Source: Lederbergia galactosidilytica
GTDB taxonomy: Bacteria > Bacillota > Bacilli > Bacillales > Bacillaceae_C
Direction of reading: 5' to 3'
Assembly (NCBI RefSeq): GCF_017873565.1
Contig: NZ_JAGGKH010000001.1
Coordinates: forward strand, 372,001-436,000
Length of the DNA stretch: 64,000 bases
Shown in pieces: positions 9,551 through 19,406 of the stretch. The notes beneath the pieces were generated by a model that made no database searches, was not told where the DNA came from, and saw nothing but the letters and a program-made list of their open reading frames with translations. Within the stretch, counting starts at the first letter, position 1. Every line of letters starts with the position of its first letter. The position numbers were made by a program, and so were the translations under genes.

Positions 9551-10162
9551 TTAAAATAAGTCTTCACAAGCTTTCAACCAAGATTTAGCCATTAACATAT
9601 CTCCAGCTGAGTTCATATGAACGCCGTCAGTCGTTAATTTATGACGATTTCCTGCAAGAAGATAATTTTGAAAGTCTTGATGGGTTGGTACAAGGATGGC
9701 ATTGTAATGTTTGGCTAGCCTTCGCACAATTTCAACATAGTCTACTAGTTTTTGATTTCCTTCAGATTCTATATCTTCTTCAATAATTGTCGGCTCCATT
9801 AAAATAAGTTGTGCTTTCGTCTTTTCACATAATTCCCGATAAATTTTTTCATATTGTTCGGGATATACTTGTTCCATTTGCGGCTGGTCTAACTGACGCC
9901 AAACATCATTAATTCCAATCGAAATGGATACATAATCGGGTTGTTCATTTATAACATCCTCTTCCCATCTTGCTTGCAAATCGGTAATGCGATCTCCACC
10001 AATTCCTTTGTTTAATATTTCTATTTTCTTGTCAGGATTCATTACTAATAGCTCATCATGAATAAGACGTACATAACCAAAACCGAGCTTTTCAGGATCT
10101 TCCCTTCTTCCTGAATCTGTAATACTATCTCCAATTAAGACGATACGAAATTGTTTATCCAT
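9551..10162 (-). CDS. SGNH/GDSL hydrolase (carbohydrate esterase-like)
   Basis: A 203-residue cytoplasmic SGNH hydrolase. Block I is IGDSITDSG with the nucleophile Ser13; Gly of block II is in NKGIGGDR; the Asn of block III is in IGINDVW; the Asp-His pair of block V is TDGVH near residue 180. These are the four SGNH catalytic blocks, and the fold is shared with rhamnogalacturonan and xylan acetylesterases and the YxiM/RhgT group, so deacetylation of imported plant oligosaccharides is plausible. The ATG at 10162 is seven bases after GGAGG; the ATG two codons earlier is too close to it. No signal peptide. Confidence 0.85.
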   Translation of the reverse strand: MDKQFRIVLIGDSITDSGRREDPEKLGFGYVRLIHDELLVMNPDKKIEILNKGIGGDRITDLQARWEEDVINEQPDYVSISIGINDVWRQLDQPQMEQVYPEQYEKIYRELCEKTKAQLILMEPTIIEEDIESEGNQKLVDYVEIVRRLAKHYNAILVPTHQDFQNYLLAGNRHKLTTDGVHMNSAGDMLMAKSWLKACEDLF

Positions 10163-10230
10163 TCCCATTCCTCCAATTTCTTCCTACACTAAGGCGATTT
10201 TTTAAACATAATACTGTTTCTAGTAACCGA

Positions 10231-11511
10231 TTATTTTATATACTTATAAATAGTTTGTAGGGTTTGCACTTCTATATCCTGTTCACCATATCTAACTTGT
10301 TCATAAGTATCTCTTAATAAATCTAAGTTTTGCTCATTGCTTAGTTTCCTAAGCACTTCACGCGGTGTCATAGAATGATGAATGTCCATTCCTTTTGCCT
10401 GTTGTTCTACAAGCTTTCGATAAATAAACCTTGCTTTTTCTTGATTTGAAAGAGATTCATAACGCACTTCTCGATTAAATAAATGGCCCATTAACTGCTT
10501 TACTTTTGCCTGTTGTTCCCCTCGCCATGCTTGCCAATCAAAAATATTTTCCTTCTCATCTATGTATTGCTCCATTTCCCTCCCCATTGATGAGCGGCCA
10601 AAGATTTCCTTGACCTTGGCAATGAATTTACGAAATAGCTTAAGTAGATGTTGCCGTACTTTTTTGACCAACAATAATAAAGCTAAAATGAGAATGACTA
10701 CTACAACAACATAGGCGATATATGTCATTACCATATCTAGGAACTCAGCGAAAGCAGACTTTTCTCCAGTTGGAAGCTCAGGCATCATCGGTGAGGATGA
10801 TGCACCCTCTTCCATCATTGGCTCCAGTTCTTTATCGGATGATTCTCTAAATATAAAACCCATTAGCGCCCTAAAACTATCCCAGAGCCATTCCCGAATT
10901 TTCCCAAAGTTAGAGATGGCGATGATAACTAGGAATGTTCCAATCAAAAATAAACGATTTTGCCTTTGGATCGTGCGATTAATAACAGGGCTTTGCTCTT
11001 GAGATAATGTCGATGCTTTTAATGTTTCATCATTCGAAATGAATAGTATGATGCCAATTAAGATAATACCGCAAAGCGAAAATACAGATAAATACGGCTG
11101 AAAGAGTGAATGATAGCGAAACAGAAAATAACTAGCAAAATAAATAAGTAAACCGCTATACCACATAAAAAGAAGCGGAAGCGCAGATGAATTACCTAGA
11201 TAAGTCAATCCTCTAAAAACAAACACCATTTGGATAATCGCTAGCAGTATTTGGATATACCATATATCTGAAAAAAGCCATGTAGGAAAAAGTTCTAGGC
11301 AAATAGCTAGCAATATATAAAACCACCATTTTTTCTGTGGCCATAAAAAACGCAATATTGTTCCGATAAAAAATAGGCCCCATAAACTAAAAAGCCAGCC
11401 CCACAGTCTTTCAGTTCCCACGAGGAGTACACCTGCCATCAAGACAAGTGGAAAGGTAAGTAATAACTCAATTATTCCATGGTAAAAGGAGGACCTTAAT
11501 TGCTTCATCAC
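10231..11511 (-). CDS. DUF4129 membrane protein of a MoxR/DUF58 cluster
   Basis: The 426-residue protein has around five hydrophobic segments in the first 170 residues, another near 185-205 and one near 260-285, then a cytoplasmic C-terminal region ending in the DUF4129 motif (ARFIYRKL, MTPREVL, YEQVRYG). In related loci a DUF4129 domain forms the tail of a membrane transglutaminase. Here no transglutaminase core (Cys-His-Asp) is visible, so it is a stand-alone form. It is the last gene of MoxR-DUF58-DUF4129, whose role in the Bacillaceae is unknown; envelope functions are suspected. Confidence 0.8.
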   Translation of the reverse strand: MMKQLRSSFYHGIIELLLTFPLVLMAGVLLVGTERLWGWLFSLWGLFFIGTILRFLWPQKKWWFYILLAICLELFPTWLFSDIWYIQILLAIIQMVFVFRGLTYLGNSSALPLLFMWYSGLLIYFASYFLFRYHSLFQPYLSVFSLCGIILIGIILFISNDETLKASTLSQEQSPVINRTIQRQNRLFLIGTFLVIIAISNFGKIREWLWDSFRALMGFIFRESSDKELEPMMEEGASSSPMMPELPTGEKSAFAEFLDMVMTYIAYVVVVVILILALLLLVKKVRQHLLKLFRKFIAKVKEIFGRSSMGREMEQYIDEKENIFDWQAWRGEQQAKVKQLMGHLFNREVRYESLSNQEKARFIYRKLVEQQAKGMDIHHSMTPREVLRKLSNEQNLDLLRDTYEQVRYGEQDIEVQTLQTIYKYIK

Positions 11512-11530
11512 ATTTATCCCCTCTCCCTTA

Positions 11531-12631
11531 TTAATTTGCTTGTCTTAATGGTTGAACTAATTCTAATTCAAGTATTTCCACGGAATTCCCCCGTGCTTCT
11601 AGTTGCTTAATATATTCACTCATCTTCTCAGTCACGATTGCAGTAATGATTAAAATATCTGTCCCCTCGACCTCTCGCTCCACTTCATCCTTTAGAAAAA
11701 AGTCAAAATAGGTACTTGAACCAATCTTTAATTTCGCCATTGTTTCTAGTAGATATTGTAAGTGTTGCGCACCAGTGGCTGGGTCAATACGTATTGGCTG
11801 TTTATCCATTTCATCAAAATAACTATTACATCCAAAACCTGTATCAATCCCATTATCAAGTGCATATTGAGCAATTGTAGCCGCGTAGGATATGGCCGTT
11901 TCCATTAAAGTTTCATCAACGATCGGTCTCCAGATATCTTCTGTTTGATTAAAATTTACGTAAATCATTAAATGGTGATCTGCCGAGAAATCCTTTTGAC
12001 TGACCTGCAATGCCTGCGCCCTTGCAGTTGCCTTCCAATTAATTGTATTCAATGGATCCCCTGCACTATACTCTCGAACTCCTGCCGTTAAAAATGGATC
12101 CTCCATAATCCATCGACGCACCACTACATCTCCTAACCAACTATGGGTAGGCAAAGGGATTTCATCCATTGAAACTAAACGAGGATACACAATAATTTCC
12201 GCTTTAGAAGGAACACTCTTAAATACTTGACCAAATCCAAAAATATCTCCAGTCGTTAAAGAAACCGTTTGGAAACGGTAATAGCCTCTCTTCTGACATG
12301 TTAATGTTTGTCTTCTTCTTACTTTTTGATAAGGCATAAGACTAAAAAGTGTGCGATGAAAGTCTCCGCCAGCATGCACATCATTATCTAACTGTGAGCG
12401 TTTCTGAAATTCAAGATTGGCAGCAATTTTCGACTCTAGCCGCAACCATGGTACAGGTAATAATTTTTTATTCGAGATTTCATCGACCATCTCGATGCTT
12501 TCCCCCGTAAAAACTGCCTCCTTACTAAACGAACGCCTGTAGTAAATTTTTGTAAGGCCCCAACGATCAAATACAAAAACTTGTCCGATTATAACGATTA
12601 TGGTCATCACGATAAACCAGGCAATATTCAT
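11531..12631 (-). CDS. DUF58 domain protein
   Basis: 366 residues with one N-terminal hydrophobic helix (residues 4-22) and a cytoplasmic domain containing the DUF58 hallmark REYSAGDPLNTINWKATAR near residues 185-205, where the protein switches into a vWA-like fold. DUF58 proteins partner MoxR AAA ATPases. The start codon overlaps the end of the moxR-like gene by four bases, and the DUF4129 gene follows about 20 bp downstream, so all three are one translationally linked unit. Confidence 0.87.
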   Translation of the reverse strand: MNIAWFIVMTIIVIIGQVFVFDRWGLTKIYYRRSFSKEAVFTGESIEMVDEISNKKLLPVPWLRLESKIAANLEFQKRSQLDNDVHAGGDFHRTLFSLMPYQKVRRRQTLTCQKRGYYRFQTVSLTTGDIFGFGQVFKSVPSKAEIIVYPRLVSMDEIPLPTHSWLGDVVVRRWIMEDPFLTAGVREYSAGDPLNTINWKATARAQALQVSQKDFSADHHLMIYVNFNQTEDIWRPIVDETLMETAISYAATIAQYALDNGIDTGFGCNSYFDEMDKQPIRIDPATGAQHLQYLLETMAKLKIGSSTYFDFFLKDEVEREVEGTDILIITAIVTEKMSEYIKQLEARGNSVEILELELVQPLRQAN

Positions 12632-13602
12632 TTGGAGACAAGGCCTTTTCCTAGATTTTCCTCTGTTGGTACAGCGATTTCTCGTAAAATATCATCCAAA
12701 ATTTGATAGGCTTGATTTTCTCCAACTCGCTTCATCTGGGTTAATATAAGGCGATGTCCTAAGACAGGCTTAACTACTGACTTTACATCATCAGGGATCA
12801 CATATTCTCTACCCTTAATAGCTGCATATGCTTGTACCGCCTTCAGTAAAGCTTGACTCCCACGGGGACTCACCCCTAAGGCAATATGCTCATGTGATCT
12901 AGTTTTTTCAATAATATCCACGATATAATGATAAAGGTCTTCACTTACATGGACTTGATGATAGCGGCGCTGCGCTTCTAAAATCATATTTCGGTCTGCG
13001 ACAGCCTCAATCTCTTCAACTGGATTTCTCTCTTTAAATCGCTTTAAAATAGCGAGCCCCTCTTCTTTAGTTGGATACCCCAAATGAATCTTTAAAAGAA
13101 ATCGATCCAATTGGGCTTCTGGCAGTGGGAAAGTCCCTTGGCTTTCTAGCGGATTTTGCGTAGCGATCACCATAAAAGGTCGATCCAAAAGATGAGTTTC
13201 CCCATCAATGGTGGTTTGCCTTTCTTCCATACACTCTAGTAAACTAGATTGTGTTCTTGGTGTGGCACGATTGATTTCATCTGCCAAAACAATATTTGTA
13301 AAAATAGGACCGGGGCGAAATTCAAACTCTCCAAGTTTCTGATTATAGAAGTGGATCCCTGTTACATCAGAGGGTAATAAATCGGGAGTAAACTGGATTC
13401 TTTTAAATGAACAAGACAAGGACTTAGCCAATGTTTTAGCCATTAATGTCTTCCCAGTTCCTGGTACATCTTCTAACAAAACATGGCCTGATGAAATAAG
13501 AGCAACCAAAAGCAATTCAATTGTCTCATCTTTCCCAACAATGACCTTTTGGACGTTCTCCTTCAATTGATTAGCTAGCTCTTTAATAGTGAGTAATTCC
13601 AT
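12628..13602 (-). CDS. MoxR-family AAA+ ATPase
   Basis: 324 residues with the MoxR AAA_3 core: Walker A DVPGTGKT near residues 44-51, Walker B LADEINR near 110, sensor-1 ATQNP, and the C-terminal lid with SPRGSQALLKA. These ATPases act as chaperones that assemble or activate complexes containing vWA/DUF58 proteins. It is the first gene of a three-gene cluster and has a GGAGGAGAA ribosome site. It follows galM after about 200 bp, with a possible terminator in between. Confidence 0.92.
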   Translation of the reverse strand: MELLTIKELANQLKENVQKVIVGKDETIELLLVALISSGHVLLEDVPGTGKTLMAKTLAKSLSCSFKRIQFTPDLLPSDVTGIHFYNQKLGEFEFRPGPIFTNIVLADEINRATPRTQSSLLECMEERQTTIDGETHLLDRPFMVIATQNPLESQGTFPLPEAQLDRFLLKIHLGYPTKEEGLAILKRFKERNPVEEIEAVADRNMILEAQRRYHQVHVSEDLYHYIVDIIEKTRSHEHIALGVSPRGSQALLKAVQAYAAIKGREYVIPDDVKSVVKPVLGHRLILTQMKRVGENQAYQILDDILREIAVPTEENLGKGLVSK

Positions 13603-13756
13603 TCGTTCTCCTCCTCATCAGAAGCGCATTTATATAGTGAACGATCGCAGATTTCTAGAATTTAAAAATGATGCTAACCCACCCAATCAACAGATTCGTT
13701 ATAAAATTATGTATTTTCTAAACGTTCCAACTCTCTTCTGTAAGCGGAAACATTTA

Positions 13757-13794
13757 TTGTCGAAAGGGAAACCACTCATTAGCGGTTTCAACAA
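13757..13794 (-). terminator. Possible terminator after galM
   Basis: A hairpin with arms GAAACC / GGTTTC, extended by TTGT / ACAA outer pairs with mismatches, lies about 12 bases beyond the galM stop. A short CCCTTT follows it on the minus strand. Weak but well placed. Confidence 0.4.
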
Positions 13795-13805
13795 TATAAT
13801 ACTAT

Positions 13806-14858
13806 TTATTCATCAAGTTGACCAAAGTAATATTTCGTCACAGATGAAAATGGTTTATTTTTCTCTAAAACCCAGGACGGGAACTCAGGTTGATTTATAG
13901 CATCTGGAAGTCCTTGTGTTTCTAGACAAATTCCCAAATGCTTCCGGGCTGGAACACCTAAAATCTCTCCTTTTTCCTCCAATTGATTAGCTGTATAAAC
14001 GACAACCCCTACCTCATCTGTTTCTACTGTAAGCGTGCGTCCACTTTCAGGGTCTGCAAGAATGATCTCATCACAATGATTATTTTTCAGCAGAAATGGA
14101 TGATCATACCCCCCACCAACAAGTTGATTTTGTGGATGAGCAGATACTAGTCCATTTTTTATAGGTTGTCCTTCACGAAAGTCAAAAGCTGTCCCCTCAA
14201 CGTCAATGAATGTACCGGTTGGTAGTAACTCTTCATCTAATTCCAAAAATTGGTCGCTTTTCATCGTAAGCGAGTGATCGAGAATATCTCTCTTTAAGTC
14301 TCCACTTAAATTAAAATATGAGTGGTTTGTAACATTGAGAACCGTTTTCGCATCTGCTTTACCAGAATAATGGATCATAAACTCATTATCATTAGTAAGA
14401 GTATATGTGACTCTCATTGCAAGGTTTCCTGGATATCCTTCTTCTCCATCACGGCTAAAATAAGCAAAATGCACTTTAGCTTGATTAATATCTTCTTCAT
14501 AGGAAGAATTCCAAAGGACCTTTCCGAAACCCTTTTCACCACCATGAAGGTGATTGCTATTTTCATTTTTAGCAAGATTGTACGTCTTCTCATCTAAAGA
14601 AAAAGTACCCTCTTTTATCCTTCCTGCAACACGTCCTACTACACAACCAAAGTTAGCAGTATCTTGGACATATCCTTCAAGCTGATTATATCCGAGAACA
14701 ATATTCTCTAAGCGCCCTTCACGATCCGGCGTTACCATTTTGGTAATGATACAACCATAATCAATGCAAGTGACTTCCACGCCATGCATATTTTTCATGG
14801 TGTAGGAATATACGGGTGTGTCTCCTAAATAACCGTATATACTTTTTGTTACCTCCAT
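13806..14858 (-). CDS. galM: Aldose 1-epimerase (galactose mutarotase)
   Basis: Interconverts the alpha and beta anomers of galactose and other aldoses before phosphorylation by galactokinase. The 350-residue length is normal. Family marks include GRVAGRI near residue 75, NHLHGG with the first conserved His around residue 97, NVTNHSYFNLSG with the catalytic His near residue 178, and the C-terminal catalytic Glu in CLETQGLPDA. Two ATG codons are close together; I prefer 14858 because AGGCGG abuts the first. It is a single gene between the MoxR cluster and a DUF4870 gene. Confidence 0.93.
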   Translation of the reverse strand: MEVTKSIYGYLGDTPVYSYTMKNMHGVEVTCIDYGCIITKMVTPDREGRLENIVLGYNQLEGYVQDTANFGCVVGRVAGRIKEGTFSLDEKTYNLAKNENSNHLHGGEKGFGKVLWNSSYEEDINQAKVHFAYFSRDGEEGYPGNLAMRVTYTLTNDNEFMIHYSGKADAKTVLNVTNHSYFNLSGDLKRDILDHSLTMKSDQFLELDEELLPTGTFIDVEGTAFDFREGQPIKNGLVSAHPQNQLVGGGYDHPFLLKNNHCDEIILADPESGRTLTVETDEVGVVVYTANQLEEKGEILGVPARKHLGICLETQGLPDAINQPEFPSWVLEKNKPFSSVTKYYFGQLDE

Positions 14859-15056
14859 ATCCATCCGCCTTTCCTGAGTTATACATATTAAATGATAGAC
14901 CTACTTGAGCAAACAGTCAATTTGAAATGCAAAAACAGCGTAACTTTTTGATATTATTTGCCAAAAAAAGGAGAATAAAGGGAAAATTTAGTTTTATTTC
15001 CATCAAAAGCAAGCAGCTTGAATTGTCATTTCAATTCTTATTAGGGTCTTATATAA

Positions 15057-15123
15057 AATAGCTCCCTATCATACATAGCTGGTTGGTGGAATCAACTCAG
15101 TTCTACATACATAGGGAGCTATT
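15057..15123. other. Stem-loop in a ~425 bp gene-free stretch
   Basis: The region between galM and the DUF4870 gene holds no convincing gene. It contains a 13-bp perfect inverted repeat AATAGCTCCCTAT / ATAGGGAGCTATT, extended by imperfect pairing (CATACATAG / CTACATAC), with a loop of about 20 bases. A 26-codon frame starting at ATG 15131 directly follows but stops at TGA and has no ribosome site. It could be the end of a decayed insertion sequence. Confidence 0.5.
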
Positions 15124-15285
15124 AAATACAATGACATTCTATCCTTTTGACTTAGATTATAAAGCCGAAGCCATCAAAACAGCGATCTTGAACTACTCTA
15201 AATACCATTGATCAAAAGTTTCAAAATGGTACTTAATGGAAAAGTCGTGAAACAATTTGTTTAGAAATAATATTAGCTAAGATCA

Positions 15286-15819
15286 TCATTTATACTGATC
15301 AGCCAAATCTCCTATAACAGGAATTTTAAAGGTTTGTTTCTGATAAGCTTTTACCATACAAACAATCCACAATGCCAACACAAGACCATTCACCAATAGA
15401 ACAAGTAACCAACCGATAAATGGAATATAGCCTAACACATATTTAACAATTAACCATGCTACCGTTAAAATAATCGATTGTATGGCATGGAATCGAATAA
15501 ATTTATTCTCCTTTTCTAAGAAGAAAAAGATAATTCCTGTCACAAATCCACCAATATATGAAATCAAAGCCGCAATATTTTCATCTAAACCTGATGATGT
15601 CTTCGCATGACTTTCTGATTGTTGTGTTGACTCGCTTACAGTAAGTTTCGTTTCTGGCGAATTTTGGTTATTTTCTACTTTGCTTTTTTCTTCAACATGA
15701 TTCTCTTTCTCTTCATCATGAATACTTTCATTTTCGTTCAACTGATTACCATTGATTGACCCCTGATCTTCTGGATTCTCTTCTCCCTCATTTGGGTTTA
15801 TCGGATCCACCTGACTCAT
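15286..15819 (-). CDS. DUF4870 (Tic20-like) membrane protein
   Basis: A 177-residue protein in two parts. Residues 1-75 are acidic and low complexity (Glu, Asn, Gln, Ser) and likely unstructured in the cytoplasm. Residues 80-170 form three hydrophobic helices with DUF4870 features (AALISYIGGFVTGIIFF, ENKFIRFHAIQS, PFIGW). Family function is unknown; similar proteins are small membrane proteins found singly. The start has AAAGGAGG. Nothing nearby indicates a pathway. Confidence 0.8.
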   Translation of the reverse strand: MSQVDPINPNEGEENPEDQGSINGNQLNENESIHDEEKENHVEEKSKVENNQNSPETKLTVSESTQQSESHAKTSSGLDENIAALISYIGGFVTGIIFFFLEKENKFIRFHAIQSIILTVAWLIVKYVLGYIPFIGWLLVLLVNGLVLALWIVCMVKAYQKQTFKIPVIGDLADQYK

Positions 15820-16026
15820 ACTAATCCCTCCTTTTACTAAAATATTGAATATTCACCTTATTATCAAAGTGCATTACTCTTATTCTATTAAAGATCAAAT
15901 TAAATTTCCCGTCACAAAAGACCTATGTCTGGAACTACCTCTATTTTCCTAATTTCCCTTTACCTGAGTTTAATAAATACCATGTATATTCTACGGGTTA
16001 TACCAGAATTCAACTTTCTAGAAATA

Positions 16027-16908
16027 TCATTTATAATGAGCTAATAGTTTCTCATATTCTTCTTTCGTAATGGCTAATACACTACCATGGCGTTTTTTCG
16101 TAATTCCAAAATCGTATTCATCTTTCGGCTTTTCCACAAAATCCTTCTTACCCAATTGAGATGTTTCTAAAATCATATATCCTAAATTTTTAGCAAACTG
16201 GTCAACGATTAAATACCATGTACCATCTGCAACTTGATACATTTGTGGACCTTCAACACCAGCTAAATCAGCTAAGATAAGGGATTGAATTTCTTTATAT
16301 TCCCCAACAAGCTCATCAGAGTATTCCATAATGATACGACTAGAAGTTTCATCTTTCGTTAAACGATAATAGTTCCCATCACTATAAGAAATTGTCGTAT
16401 CAATTACATCTCGATCTTTCTCAACGAAAATAAATGGTTCATCAAATGAGACAAAATCCTTCGTATATGATGCATAGATTTTATGTTTCCCTTCAACCTT
16501 CGATGCCCAGAAAACAAGGAAAGCTTCCTTTTTCTTATCATATACTGCTTCAGGGGCCCAAACATTCCCTGCTCCAGCAACACCTACAGTTACCGCACGA
16601 GGCCCTTGCCAATTTAATAAATCATTTGTTTCCCAAATGATAATGTCACGACTACCCTTTTCCTGAGCATGCTGCCAGCCCGAGCCCTTATGAATTTGTA
16701 AATCCGTAGCAATGATGTAGACTTTATTCGTTTTTGGGTCACGAATTAAAAAAGGATCACGAGCCCCTTTTTCACCAATATTAGATATTAGTATCGGGTT
16801 TCCAGCGTTCAAATCATAAAAATGATTTCCATCTTTACTAATACTAAAATAAACTTGTTCTCCTAATCTACTCTCCCCAATAAAATGCGCAAACAGAAAA
16901 TTAGTCAT
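16027..16908 (-). CDS. Glycoside hydrolase family 43, intracellular arabinosidase-like
   Basis: 293 residues forming a single five-bladed beta-propeller domain without signal peptide. The blade motifs are recognisable: GEQVYFSISKDG, GARDPFLIRDP (with the catalytic-base-type Asp), NVWAPEAVYD, VIDTTIS and VEGPQMY with the Glu expected for the general acid. Related single-domain GH43 proteins are arabinofuranosidases or exo-arabinanases acting on short oligosaccharides. Location beside GH35 fits removal of arabinose from imported arabinogalacto-oligosaccharides. The exact specificity cannot be read from sequence. Confidence 0.85.
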   Translation of the reverse strand: MTNFLFAHFIGESRLGEQVYFSISKDGNHFYDLNAGNPILISNIGEKGARDPFLIRDPKTNKVYIIATDLQIHKGSGWQHAQEKGSRDIIIWETNDLLNWQGPRAVTVGVAGAGNVWAPEAVYDKKKEAFLVFWASKVEGKHKIYASYTKDFVSFDEPFIFVEKDRDVIDTTISYSDGNYYRLTKDETSSRIIMEYSDELVGEYKEIQSLILADLAGVEGPQMYQVADGTWYLIVDQFAKNLGYMILETSQLGKKDFVEKPKDEYDFGITKKRHGSVLAITKEEYEKLLAHYK

Positions 16909-17584
16909 AAGTATTCCCCTTATTCATAAAGATAAATTTTGCTTCAATAAGAAACTACTATTATGGCAACTTGAAATAAAAATAACAGAGCTGGATAAAA
17001 ATAGACGCCTTATTATCTGGCTTTTTTCTTATGAACTGAGTACCGTCCCGAAGAATATAAACTTAAAAGCTTCGATACACCTATATATCCCAATAAAAGC
17101 AATTAACAGAGCGCTACAATAAAATGATATTATGTCCAAATTCAGTCACAATGATGTGCAATCTAAATAAATGACCAACCATAGAAATACGATAACAAGC
17201 AAACAAATGTACTTTAAATTGGAACTATTGTACCTGAATATTCGAGTTCCCCTCTCTTTTACAAATAAACAAGCCGACTTTTAGAAGGATCTTTTTTAAA
17301 ATTTGTGGATAACATGTTTGTTTTTAAATAAGTAGGTAACATATCCTTATGGATGAGGGGCTTACACATTTCAAGGCCTAGTTGTATTTTTTAAAATTGA
17401 TTCTTATCTTGAGGAACTCGAAGGAAATATTCGTATTTTTCCGCTTTCCAGCTATCTTTTCTTTTTGCACCTAACCATTCCCCCTAAACCGATTAAAATT
17501 AGGATTTCCTAACTAAATCATCCTATAATTTATAAAGTCTAGGGGGGTTTTTCAAATTAAATTTATTCTGTAATAATTAACTCA
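16909..17584. other. Gene-free region, 676 bp
   Basis: AT-rich sequence with no open frame of useful length, no clear long hairpin and no match to the dispersed repeats of this window. It separates the single-domain GH43 gene from the GH35 gene. A 3' or 5' untranslated region or decayed sequence are both possible. Confidence 0.5.
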
Positions 17585-19330
17585 TCAGTATCCCGGTTTA
17601 TCAGTTAAGTAAATCTCATCTCGATAAACCCCTTCTGTTTCAAACAAAACGATTTCGTTCATTCCTTTTTTTAATAATGGTCCCGGAATATAGAGCTTTG
17701 TCTGTGGCCCGATTTCCCAAAAGCGACCAATGTTAAAACCATTTACAAATGCTACGCCTTTTCCCCAACCTTGAAAATCTAAAAAGGTATCACCGATCTC
17801 TTCAATCTCAAATTGAAATTGGTGAAAGGCGGCGCTTCCTTCTTTAAAATCTTTATTAAAATCAACCATTTCGATATTGTCTAAAGGGAGTGAATAATGT
17901 TGCCATTCACTCTGATATGCTCCATTTATGACAACGCCATTTTTGATCCCTTTTCGTTGTTCTTCCATTTTAATCGAGTAATTTACTCTTCCCATATTTT
18001 CAACAAGTATATCTAATATATTTTCTTCAGCCGTTAATTCAAAGGACTCCTTCACAGGTAGCTCCAGATCGTATTTTGTAAATGTAAGTTCTTGGTTAAT
18101 ATAGATATGGGCACGATCATTTGCATGGATGAGTCGAAAATCCTCAATTTCTCTCTTCTTTCCGATATTCGTTCTATATAGTACATAACCATAATTTTGA
18201 TCTAGCTTTTCCATTGGCATTGTATAATCAGAGTAAATCGACTCTGCCATGGAATCCAGCGTCGCAAATAAAGATACCCGGTTCTTATAAAGAATCTTTC
18301 CATAATCCTTCTTTATAATTTCAGTAGAAAAATTAACTTTTGGGAGCTTGCTTGTTTGCGAAATAACTTGTTTAAAAGCCTCATATTTAGGTGTTGTATC
18401 TCCCCATTCAGTTAGGGGGGCATCATAATCATATGAAGTTGTGTCAGGTAATAACTTTTCGTAATAATTCGCGCCACTCATGAAACCGAAATTAGTGCCA
18501 CCATGGAACATATAAAAATTCACATGACCTAACTCTAGAATATCTTTTAACTCTTGTGCCGCACTCTTTTCATCCCTGGTATGATGTTCAGTATCTCCCC
18601 AGGCATCAAACCAACCAATCCAAAACTCCATCACCATTAAGGGGCCTGTCCCGTTATTTAATTCCTTTAGTTTCTTAAAATGGGCTTTTAGATTAGAGCC
18701 ACAGTTTACTGTAGGAAAAGCGAGTTCTGGTATGGATCCATTTTCTAACATATCATGCCAAGGACCATCTGAGGTCACTAATGGCACAACACAGCCCTTT
18801 TCCAACATCATATTAGCAATAGCACGCAAATATTTTTTATCATTTCCATATCCACCATACTCGTTTTCCACTTGCATCATGATAATCGGGCCACCGTGAT
18901 TCACTTGCAATGGAACTAACTGTTCGAATAAAACTTGAAAATAGTCGTCCACATGACGTAAAAACGGTTCATAATGACAGCGAATACGCATATTCTCATC
19001 TTTCAATAACCAGGCAGGTAATCCACCAAATTCCCATTCTGCACAAATATATGGGGAAGGGCGAACAATCACCCATAAATCCAAATCCTGAGCAATGGAG
19101 ATGAACTCAGCGATATTGTAGATTCCCTGAAAGTTAAACTTTCCCTTTTTAGGTTCATGACCATTCCACGGTACATATGTCTCAACTGTATTACAGCCCA
19201 TAGCTTTCAACTTTTCGAGCCGATCGCGCCAATATTCAGGAACAACTCTAAAATAATGAAGTGCTCCGGAGATAATTTTGACGGGCTCACCATCTAATAA
19301 AAACTCATCTTTAATCGCAAATTCACTCAT
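17585..19330 (-). CDS. Beta-galactosidase, glycoside hydrolase family 35
   Basis: Releases terminal beta-linked galactose from oligosaccharides. The 581 residues hold a GH35 TIM barrel (about 1-320) with acid/base Glu157 in QVENEYG and nucleophile Glu235 in VMEFW, followed by beta-sandwich domains with a jelly-roll near the C-terminus (GWGKGVAFVNGFNIGRFWE). No signal peptide, so it acts in the cytoplasm on imported galacto-oligosaccharides. An AAGGATG ribosome site lies upstream. Directly downstream of the LacI-type regulator and importer genes, it is probably in the same regulon, yielding galactose for GalM/K/E/T. Confidence 0.93.
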   Translation of the reverse strand: MSEFAIKDEFLLDGEPVKIISGALHYFRVVPEYWRDRLEKLKAMGCNTVETYVPWNGHEPKKGKFNFQGIYNIAEFISIAQDLDLWVIVRPSPYICAEWEFGGLPAWLLKDENMRIRCHYEPFLRHVDDYFQVLFEQLVPLQVNHGGPIIMMQVENEYGGYGNDKKYLRAIANMMLEKGCVVPLVTSDGPWHDMLENGSIPELAFPTVNCGSNLKAHFKKLKELNNGTGPLMVMEFWIGWFDAWGDTEHHTRDEKSAAQELKDILELGHVNFYMFHGGTNFGFMSGANYYEKLLPDTTSYDYDAPLTEWGDTTPKYEAFKQVISQTSKLPKVNFSTEIIKKDYGKILYKNRVSLFATLDSMAESIYSDYTMPMEKLDQNYGYVLYRTNIGKKREIEDFRLIHANDRAHIYINQELTFTKYDLELPVKESFELTAEENILDILVENMGRVNYSIKMEEQRKGIKNGVVINGAYQSEWQHYSLPLDNIEMVDFNKDFKEGSAAFHQFQFEIEEIGDTFLDFQGWGKGVAFVNGFNIGRFWEIGPQTKLYIPGPLLKKGMNEIVLFETEGVYRDEIYLTDKPGY

Positions 19331-19406
19331 CTTAGTCAGTCATCCTTTAACATCTAGTAGTCTAAATCATTCATTACTTTTTTCATTTTTCAATTAAAAG
19401 CATTTA

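Noticed and set aside
15131-15211. Short frame after the hairpin near 15.1 kb as a transposase fragment
   Set aside because: Only 26 codons, no ribosome site and no motif I can tie to a transposase family.
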